From positions 6,234,508-6,298,507 of the forward strand of contig CM053331.1 in NCBI GenBank assembly GCA_028583605.1: a stretch of DNA of 64,000 nt. The letters are read 5' to 3'. The position numbers were made by a program, and so were the translations under genes. Numbering within the stretch: position 1 is the stretch's first letter; the number at the start of each line of letters is the position of its first letter. The notes under the pieces are model-generated. The model was not told the origin of the DNA, made no database searches, and was given only the letters and a program-made list of their open reading frames with translations. Below are positions 55,610-64,000 of this stretch, one piece after another. The stretch is from Dastarcus helophoroides (Eukaryota > Arthropoda > Insecta > Coleoptera > Bothrideridae).

Positions 55610-58600
55610 TTTTGGAAATTTTTCTCTTTTTGCAAAATTTTTCACATTTTTTAATTTTGTCGTCGACAAATAGTATTTTTGTTTAAATTTGGACTTCTTA
55701 AAACGTTGGCTTTTTAGAAATCACGACTTATTCAAAATTTCGACTTATTCAAAATTTCGACCTATTCACAATTTCGACCTTTTTCAATATGTTGGATGTT
55801 TTTGAAAAATTTTACTTTGAACATTTTGACCAAATTCAAAATTTTCACTTGTTTTCAAATTTGATTCCGTGAATTTCCACTTTCGCGAAAGATTCTGCCT
55901 TTTTTTTTTAATTTTGACCTTTTACAGCGTTTTGACATTTTTTTTTAAATTCTGCTTTTTTTTTGAAAAATTCGAAATTTTCGGAAATTGCGATTGTTCC
56001 AAATCCTGCTAAAAAAATTCCGATTTTTTTTTTCGAAATTTTGATTCCGTTAATTTTGATTTTCTCGAAAGATTCTGCTTTTTTTGAAACTTTCGACCCT
56101 TTCCAGCGTTTTGACATATTTTTTTCTAAAAATTTTACATTTTTTTGCAATATTCGAGAACTTTGGAAATTGTGAATGTTCCAAATCATGTTAAAAAAAT
56201 GTCGAATTGTTTTTAAGTTTTTACCTTGTCTGAAAATGTCGAAGTTTTCGTTTTTCTTTCAAAATTTTAACTGTTTTGATTTTTTTTGAAAATTTGAAGT
56301 TTTTAAAGGTGCTGTTTTTCAAAATTTGCATTTTTTCAAAAAATTTCAACCTTTTTTCAATATTTTCCCCCTTTTTTGCGCCCTTTTTGAAAATTTTGAC
56401 TTTTTCCTCGAAGTTTTGAGTTTTCGAAATTTCGACTTTGAAAACTGCTACTTTTTCAAAATTTACATTTTTTTCAAAAACCTCTCCTTTGCACTTTTTT
56501 TGAAAATTTCGACTTATTTGAAATCTACGACTATCAATATTTTTGGCTTTTTCAAGATTTGGACTTCTGAAATTTTTGAGTTTTTGAAAATTTAGACTTA
56601 AAAACCAACTTTTTTTGAAAGTATCAATTTTTTGAAAATTTTGATTTGAAAATTTCGATTGTTTTAGAAAATCCCGACTTTTTAAAAATTTTGACCTTTT
56701 GTCAAATTTCTATTTTTTCTTAAAATTAATTTTTTTTGGAAATTTTTGATTTTTTGCAAAATTCAACTTTTTCACATTTTAATTTTGTTGTCAATTTCGA
56801 CTTTTTTCGAAACGTTGACTTTTTTAAAAATCTCGAAATTTCGATCAAAAGATCGAAGATTGAAAAATCAATATTTTGACTTTTTTTTGAAAAATTCTAC
56901 TTTCAAAATTTCGACCTAATTCAAAGTTTTTATTGAAATTTTTGTTGACATTTTTGAATGTTTGCATAATTTCGACTTTTTCTCGAAATTTTGATTTCGT
57001 AAATTTCGACTTTCTCGAAAGATTCTGCTTTTTCGGAAAATTTCGACCCTTTTCAGCGTTTTGGAAATTTTTCGACATCTCATTCGACATTTTTGGAAAT
57101 TACAATTTTTCAAAATCACGTTGAAAAAATTTCAATCTGTTTTTTTAAATTTTCACTTTGACTGAAAATCTCGAAGTTTCGTTTTTTTTTGTTCAAAAAT
57201 TCGACCCCTCTTAAAGTTTGGATTTTTTTTGAAAATTTGACGTTTTTTTAAAAAAATTTAAATGTTTTCGAAATTTTTACTTTTTCAAAAGCGCTATTTT
57301 ATCAAAATTTACATTTTTCAAACATATTTAACTTTTTTTCAAAATTTTTTCTTTTTTTGTGCCCGTTTTCGGCTTATTTGAAATCTACGACTATAAAAAT
57401 TGTGGCTTTTTTCTCAAAATATTGAGTTTTTGAAAATATCTACTTTTAACAATCATCTCTTTTTGATCGATTTTTTAAAAAATGTTGACTTGAATATTTC
57501 GATTTTTTAGAAAAATTTGGCTTTTTTAAAATGTCGACTTTTTCTTAGCATTTTGATTTCGTAAATCTAGACTTTGTTCGAAAAATTCTACTTTTTTTTG
57601 AAGATTTCGCCCCTTTTCAACGTTTTGACATGTGTTATTTTTGAAAAATTCTATTTTTTTTTTCTTTGAAAAACTTGATGTTCCTGAAAATAGCGATTTT
57701 TCAAAATCACATTAAAAAAAATATCGAACTGTTTATAAATTTTCAGCTTGTGTGAAAATGTCCAAGTTTGTGGGGTTTTTTTTTCAAAATTTCGATCGTT
57801 TTTCAATTGAATTTTCTCGAAATTTTGACCTTTTAAAAATTGCTAGTTATTTAAAAATTAAATTTTTTCAAGAAATGTTAGCCTTTGTTTTAAAAAATTT
57901 CGAACTTTTCTCGAAATTTTGATTTTTTAAAAATTTTGATCTGACAAATTCGATTTTTTTTTTTAGAAAATTCTAACTTTGAAAATTGGGACTTTTTGCA
58001 AAATTCTCGAAATTTTGATTTCATAAATTTTGAATTTTTTTTGAAAAATTCTGCTTTTTCTGAAAAATTCGACCTTTTTCAACGTGTTGATTTTTTTTTT
58101 TTTGAAAAATTCCACTTTTTTCTGATGACTCGATCTTCTTGAAAATTACGATTTTTAAAAATCACATTAAAAAAATGTCGATCTGTTTCTAAATTTTCAG
58201 CTTGACTGAAAACGTCGAGTTTTCGGTTTTTTTTTTTTCAAAATTTTGATTGTCAAAGTTGGAACTTTTTAAAAATATCGATTTTGAAAATTTGAATTTT
58301 TTCGAAATTTTGACCTTTTCAAAGGTGCTATTTTTTCAAAATTTACATTTTTCGAAACCTTTCATCCTTTTTTTTCCAAAATTTCCTCTTTTTTACATTC
58401 TTTTTGAAAATTTCGACGTATTCAAAGTTTACGACTATCAGAATTTTGGCCTTTTCAAGACTCGAGTTTTTCTTTGAAAACTTCGACTTTTGAAAACCAA
58501 CTTTTTTTTGAAAATATCGATTTTTTTTGACACTTTTGACTTTCAGATTTCAATTTTTTACAAAATTCTGATCCTTGTGAAAATTTTAACCTTTTGAAAA

Positions 58601-58960
58601 ATATCGACTTTTTCTCGAAATTTTGATTTCGTAAATTTCGACTTTCTTCGAAAAATTCTGCTTTGAGATTTCGACCGTTTTCAAGATTTTGACACTGTAT
58701 ATTTTTTGAAAATTTGACCCTTTTGTTAATTGCGAATCATCAAAAATTGTATTAAAATAAATGTGAACCTCGTTTTAAATTCTAACCTTGTTTGAAATGT
58801 CTAATGTGAAGTTTTCACTGTTTTTTAAATTTTGGCCGTTTTTAGAGTTTTGACTTTTGAAACTTGTTTTTTTTTTTTGAAAATTTCGATATTTTGAATT
58901 TTTTCGTGTGGGTTCCAACTTAGTTTTAAGTTTTCACTTCTATCGGCAGTCTCCAAGCCT
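55610..58960. repeat. T-rich degenerate satellite with higher-order units
   Basis: The landmark CTTGACTGAAAA then GTCGA recurs near 56225, 57160, 57750, 58200 and 58790, giving irregular 450-930 bp spacings. It is built from TTTCGACTTTTT words. Confidence 0.65.
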
Positions 58961-58971
58961 GCCTATTTTTT

Positions 58972-59147
58972 TCATCAAAAGAGGACCACAGAACCTACTT
59001 TGAGGGATTTTTTGATTGTTTCTAATTTTTAGCAAAGACGTAACGAGATAATTTTTTTCCATCAAAACGAAGACCACAGAACCTACTATGAACGATTTTT
59101 TGATTGTTGCTAATTTTTAGTAAAGACGTAGCGAGATAATTTTTTTG
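58972..59147. repeat. Two-copy tandem repeat, about 88 bp
   Basis: ACCACAGAACCTACT, then GATTTTTTGATTGTT, then AAAGACGTA and CGAGATAATTTTTTT occur twice in direct order with about 10 percent difference. Confidence 0.8.
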
Positions 59148-59149
59148 TA

Positions 59150-60680
59150 AGCTACTACAAAAAGAAAAAACTACTACAAACAAAACGACTATGCACTTAT
59201 AAAAAGAGGAAAATTTGAATAGTCTTTATAAAGGCTTAAATTCCAGTCGACTTGTTTGAAAACTTTCGCCAAATTGTTCTCCAAATCCCATCATCATCGA
59301 ATCCATATATTCTTATTAAATAAGCTAGATATAACTGTAAATTAATTCAACAAACTTCTAATAGCTTTTGTTCGATTCAAAGCCACCTACTAGCGCCTCG
59401 ACTTCATCAGACGGTTGTCGCATAGTTAAAGGCTTACTCAAAGCGAATAAAACGATTATATGGCATCACAGGGTTCATTTAATTTTAGTAGCTTTTTTAT
59501 TGTCTCTTCCACATGCCCTTCGTGGGTGTCGCATCTAATTTTTAACAGTTCACTAAAATTTAAGCGCTTTCAGTTTAGGGACCGAAATGACGTCACAGTC
59601 GGTGACGAAGTTAAATCGAATCATATGGGCAGAAGCTTTGAAGTTCAACGACAAATTTTACTCGTCTATAAAACACTTTACGTTGAAGCCTTTGCGTAAT
59701 TTGATAATGGATTCGATAAGTCTAACGCCCTACGCTACGTCAACGAAACAAAGGGCTTCCACCTGCTTGCCATTTTATGTATAATTAGGTTCACTATCGA
59801 CGTAAAGTTTTTTTCAGGATGAAACTGTCGAAGTTCATTCACATGTGTCTAGGGAACAATAATTGATAAATTTACCTGAATTCCAAACAATACCTGAATT
59901 CTAAACAATTCAAACTCGATGATTGTTGGTATTTCTGTGCGTGTTGCCCATCTGACGAAAGAGGGCGGACTTCATTCATAGAAAGCTTACTCAGTTTATT
60001 AATATGTTCCCAGGCCTACTACATGCCGCGTAATTATAGTTAATTCAAAGGAAAGAGCCTTTGTCACAAATTAAAGAAAATGTAAATAATTTAATTAACC
60101 ACGTAATTGGGCTTTTGACGCAAATACACCCAAGCGATTCTCGGAAGGTTTTAGTCACATTATACCAAATACGTATATCGGATGTAATAGACTCATGATA
60201 CACTCCTTATTTTATTTTCTCTTTTTATGAAGATGAAATCTTCAAACTTGCTGCATTTAAGAAACGTTATTGATATGAAAATGTCATTTTTTCCCAAAAG
60301 TGATAACTTGCAATCCTCTGCATCAGTGGTTATTTTAGTGATGTTCAATTTGTGTGTTGGCGGCGCCCTAGGCTAATATTGTATAACGCGCCTCACAATA
60401 ATCTTTGACAATTTATTGAGATGGTAAATTATTATTAAGATGGATCTGATTGTACCCGAATGTGTAAGATTATGAAGGCGATATGCTATTTCAAATGAAG
60501 CTTCTGGTTCGTTTTAGAGGCCTCTAGCATAATCATTTGATGTGGCATAGCTTGGAAAAATGTTCCATGTGAAGGCAAAATTAGGGTGGAAAAAGACAAT
60601 TTTACTGATGAACTTTCGTTTTTCATTGGAATTTTGACCACCAAATGATTATTAAGCAGTACCTAGAACTAAAAAAATGT
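59150..60680. other. Complex region, no gene recognised
   Basis: Small open frames at 59460-59784 resemble nothing I know. A TGACGTCA palindrome is at 59588-59595. Confidence 0.35.
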
Positions 60681-60687
60681 ATCATAT

Positions 60688-61060
60688 TGTTACGTGCGTT
60701 ATCGGTTCGAATTGATAAACGTGATAGATTATACCCACTTTATTACTGAATTCAACTTGGATCACCACAATTGACAATTAACTCACTTATTATTGACTTC
60801 CACTAACTCACTAATTGCACTGATTCTAACTGACTGACTCGAGGGAAAGCTGACCGCCTTTTTATAGTTTTGGCCCCCGGCTTCTAGAACTTTTCGGCAG
60901 ATAAGGCTTATCGTTTGCCGAAATTTCTGGAACGCTTATCTGCCATTTGTTTCGTTATCGCGGCCGCTTTCCCCTTATCAGATCCTTCTAGAAACTTTTT
61001 ATTTACTAAATTCTACAATTCTATTCTAAATCCTATTTCATCTATTTACATTGCGTTACA
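60688..61060 (-). repeat. Gypsy 3' LTR
   Basis: The LTR is 373 bp with TG...CA ends. A TATA box TATAAAAAGG is at 60857-60866. An inverted pair (CGGCAGATAAG and CTTATCTGCC) sits in its middle. It has about 20 bp more than the solo LTR at 49156. Confidence 0.9.
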
Positions 61061-61090
61061 CTGCCTCCCCCTTAGGAATGATCGTCCCGA

Positions 61091-62539
61091 TCAGTTCCAA
61101 TCAGTCACTTCGCCACTATATTTGCATAGTCTGTTCAGGTGTACCACTTTCATTTTACTCCTGGAGCTACGCTGGATCCTGTATACCAAGTCGTTGATCC
61201 TCTTCAGCACTTTGTACGGCCCTTCCCAAGATGGCGTAAACTTCGGCGAAACTCCTTTCTTTCGCTGAGGGTTGTATAACCATACCAACTCGCCCTCATT
61301 GAAACCACCATGATTGGCATTCACGTCATACCTGGCCTTCATGCGGTCCGTCGCCAAGTTGATCTTCGTCCGCAACAGAGCATGCGTCTCCAATATCGCT
61401 TCTCTCAAGTTATCTACGAAACCCATCGTTTCCCTGTGGATCGCCCTTGGTGCTCCAAACACCAAGTCACACGGAAGCCGCAGTTCCCTCCCGAAGATCA
61501 CTTTTTCCGGAGTCTGACTTGTAGTTTCACGAGTTGCCGCGCGATAGGCCATCAGAAACAGTGGTAGGTGTCGGTCCCAGTCGGTCTGATGTTTGGAAAC
61601 GACCTTCGAAAGATGTTCCTCTAAGGTCCTGGTAAATCTCTCCACCATTCCGTCAGACTGTGGATGAAGAGGTGTTGTTCGAGTTTTCCTTATTCCAAGA
61701 AGACGACACACCTCTTGGAAAATCCCCAATTCAAAGTTCCTTCCCTGGTCCGAGTGTAGTTCCAAGGGAACACCAAATCGATAGATGAAGTTGTCCACAA
61801 GAACCTTTGCGACTGTGGTGGCTTCCTGGTTCGGGATGGCATAAGCTTCAGGCCATTTACTGAAATAATCCATGGCCACCAGGATGTACTTGTTTCCATC
61901 GTCTGAAGCTGGGAATGGTCCTGCCACATCGATTGCAATTCTTTCAAATGGAGCTCCCACATTATATTGCTTCAGGGCCCCTTTCGTTCTTGTACGAGGA
62001 CCCTTGGATGCAGCGAGACATTTTCGACACCACCGCTCGACTTCCTTCCGGCAGTTAATCCAATAGAACCGTTTTCGTATCTTCTCCAGGGTCTTGTTCA
62101 TCCCTAGATGTCCACCAGAGGTCCCATTGTGTACCTCCCACAAGACCTGTGGAATCTTCTCCTGAGGCACCACCAACTGCAAGTTGACGCGCTTTTCATC
62201 CGCGCTTTCCCATGCTCTCTTCAGCACCCCGTCCTCTACCTGGAGGGATTTTGATTGGGCCCACAAATTCTTAAGAGCTGGACTTCTGTATGAAACCTCT
62301 TGCCATTCCCGTCTGTCTCCAGCTTCTTTCCATTCCGATATGGGTCCGATATCAGCGTCGCTCCTCTGTAGCTCCCGAAGACCTTCAACAGTCCATTCGT
62401 CTTCTGACTGAACAGACGTTACCCTTATATTCACCATGTCCTCATGGTCCTCAACTCGTTTGCAGTGTTTGCAATCCCCACAAGGTCTTCTGGACAAAGC
62501 GTCAGCGTTGTTATGCTGTCGTCCCGGTCGATGAGGCAC
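61091..62539 (-). pseudogene. Gypsy pol: RNase H end, integrase and GPY/F domain
   Basis: A 482-codon open stretch. It begins with the conserved RPGRQHNNADALSRRPC. The integrase zinc region reads GHLGMNKTLEKIRKRFYW then WCRKCLAAS. The catalytic core has IDVAGPF, HSDQGRNFE and GMVERFTRTLEEHL, so all three acidic residues are present. The C-terminal WEGPYKVLKRINDLVYRIQ is a GPY/F domain. The zinc region appears to have lost its last cysteine. A frameshift near 62540 separates it from the reverse transcriptase part. Confidence 0.9.
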
Positions 62540-62540
62540 C

Positions 62541-63926
62541 TTAAAGTGATACTGCTGAAGCCTTTGCCGTCTGCCCCTCCGCGTTCTTCATTCGAAGTAA
62601 CCAAGAAAGAGCCGAATGATCTGTCCTGATGAGGAATTCTTGCCCATACAAGTACTTGTGGAAGTGTTCCACGGCCTTCACTATCGCAAGAAGTTCCTTC
62701 CTGGTGGTGCAATAGTTCCTCTCCGGCTTCGTCAGGATCTTGCTGTAATATTCGATCACTCTTTCTTCACCGCCTTGAACTTGCGATAGCACAGCTCTAA
62801 TGCCGACGTTGCTGGCTTTTGTGTCTAACACAAACTTTCCAATCTGCTGAGGATAAGCCAAGATAGAACTTGTGCACAAGGCGGAATTGAGTTTTCGGAA
62901 AGCGGTATCACAGTCAGGAGTCCAGACGTACGGCCTTCTTCCTTCCGTTAGTTGATGCAACGGCGCAGCCATGTTGACGAAACCTTTCACAAATCTTCTG
63001 TAATAGGTACATAGCCCCAAGAAACTCCTCAGTTCATGTTTGTCTTTGGGTCTTGGCCAGTCACGAATTGCTTGAGTCTTGCTGATATTAGTTTCAACTC
63101 CTGCGGCTGATACAGTGTGGTCCAAAAATTCTACTTTCCTTTGGAACAAAGAGCACTTCTTTGGATTCAGCTTTAAGTTGGCTTGCTTTAATCTGTCGAA
63201 AACTTCTTGAAGATTTTCCAAATGTTCTTGAAAGCTCTTGCCCATCACCATGACGTCATCTAGGTAAACCAAGCAGGTTTTCCAAGCGAATCCTCGAAGT
63301 ACCAGTTCCATTAGACGTTCGAAAGTAGACGGTGCGTTGCTCAGTCCAAAAGGCATAACCGTGAACTGATATAATCCACTCCCATATGAAAAGGACGTCT
63401 TCTCTTTGTCGTCGGGGTCTATGCTTACTTGCCAATATCCACTTTTCAAGTTCAAAGTTGAAAACCAGGTGGAGACCCAGACAAGGTCGTTAGGGTGTCA
63501 TTAGGGTGTCCTTGGCAAGGGGTAGCTGTCCTTCTTAGTGACGTCGTTTAATTTCCGGTAGTCGACACAGAATCTTGTTGACCCGTCCTTCTTTGTAACC
63601 AAGACTACAGGGGAAGACCATGGACTATTGGACTCCTCGATGACTCCATCCTTCATCATCTTCTTAACCAGTCCCGCGACTTCCTCTTGCTTGGCCACCG
63701 GTAATCTTCTAGGGGGTTGACGAATAGGTGTTGCATCGCCGGTGTTGATTTTGTGTCGAACTACGTCGGTCCTTCCTAGATTTCGGTCTCCATCGGTAAA
63801 AACGCCGTGGTTTTTCTTTAGAAATGATCTAGCCAGAACTACTTCCTTGGACAAGTGTTTCAAGTCCACTTCCAACTTGACTTGCCCAATCTTCGCTTCC
63901 TGCACTGGCGCACAATTGTCACCCAA
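62541..63926 (-). pseudogene. Gypsy pol: reverse transcriptase and RNase H, broken
   Basis: 63501-63926 carries the RT start ([20 protein letters not shown], then [18 protein letters not shown]). 62541-63455 continues with LKSGYWQV, MPFGLSNAPSTFERLM, the catalytic VYLDDVMV, FLGLCTYYRRFVKGF and RNase H with TDHSALSWLL. Between them (63455-63510) two stops and a short duplicated TTAGGGTGTC disturb the frame locally. The RNase H block FVLDTKASN has K where the family has a catalytic D. The RT itself looks intact elsewhere. Confidence 0.9.
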
Positions 63927-64000
63927 GGAGCTTATTGAGGCTACCGGGGTACAGACTGCCAGAGTACTACCCTTCTTGATTGAGCGTGCTGTTGGATACA

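Larger units (their letters stand above)
60688..64000 (-). mobile_element. Ty3-gypsy retrotransposon, 3' part
   Basis: The element lies on the minus strand and runs off the right edge. Its 3' LTR (60688-61060) is preceded by a polypurine tract AAGGGGGAGGCAG. Reverse transcriptase, RNase H and integrase follow in gypsy order. Gag and the 5' LTR lie outside the window. Confidence 0.92.

Overview
The window is nuclear DNA from an animal, most likely an insect. Two spliced host genes with GT-AG introns are recognisable. The mobile elements (BEL/Pao, Ty1-copia, Ty3-gypsy, mariner with very long terminal repeats, small MITEs) are of insect type. Most of the rest is AT-rich repetitive DNA. I cannot name the species.

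Host genes, both on the minus strand. UVRAG/Vps38 runs from 3995 leftwards off the window edge; five coding exons are visible (C2 region, coiled coil, and the start of the conserved C-terminal domain). Arp2, the actin-related subunit of the Arp2/3 complex, is complete: ATG at 34570, stop at 13731, 391 codons in seven main exons spread over 20.8 kb. Three candidate in-frame microexons (15, 21 and 21 nt) lie at two of its exon junctions. No convincing gene is seen from 35 kb to the right edge.

Mobile elements, left to right: a PIF/Harbinger-type MITE (2873-3666) in UVRAG intron 2; a small related MITE in intron 3; a hAT- or MULE-like MITE (4638-5279); a decayed BEL/Pao retrotransposon (5975-12030); two mariner elements with 430-480 bp inverted repeats inside Arp2 introns (16882-19116 and 21703-23844); a copia element (24903-29837), also in an Arp2 intron; a 186-bp insertion at an Arp2 splice donor (32504-32689); a MITE just upstream of Arp2 (34805-35348); a tRNA-derived SINE (46.6-46.8 kb); a gypsy solo LTR inside a minisatellite (49156-49507); a possible mariner-type MITE (54371-54774); and the 3' part of a gypsy element running off the right edge (60688-63926 and beyond).

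Repeats. Perhaps 40 percent of the window is built from one degenerate word, roughly GTCGAAATTTTGAAAAA, or its complement. It occurs in long blocks of one polarity and in places forms higher-order tandem arrays (about 310 bp units at 24.4-31 kb, about 440 bp at 42-45.3 kb, about 600 bp at 49.6-50.8 kb). A 15-bp minisatellite (47.1-48.8 kb), a 7-bp array and a G-run array (53.1-53.5 kb) are distinct from it.

Most notable: two unrelated elements have landed exactly in 5' splice sites of the two neighbouring genes, and their target-site duplications rebuilt a usable donor. Also notable are the Arp2 microexons, three long RNA-type hairpins (a tandem pair at 12.84-12.96 kb and one at 21.63-21.70 kb), and a pair of mariner transposases that have lost function in opposite ways.
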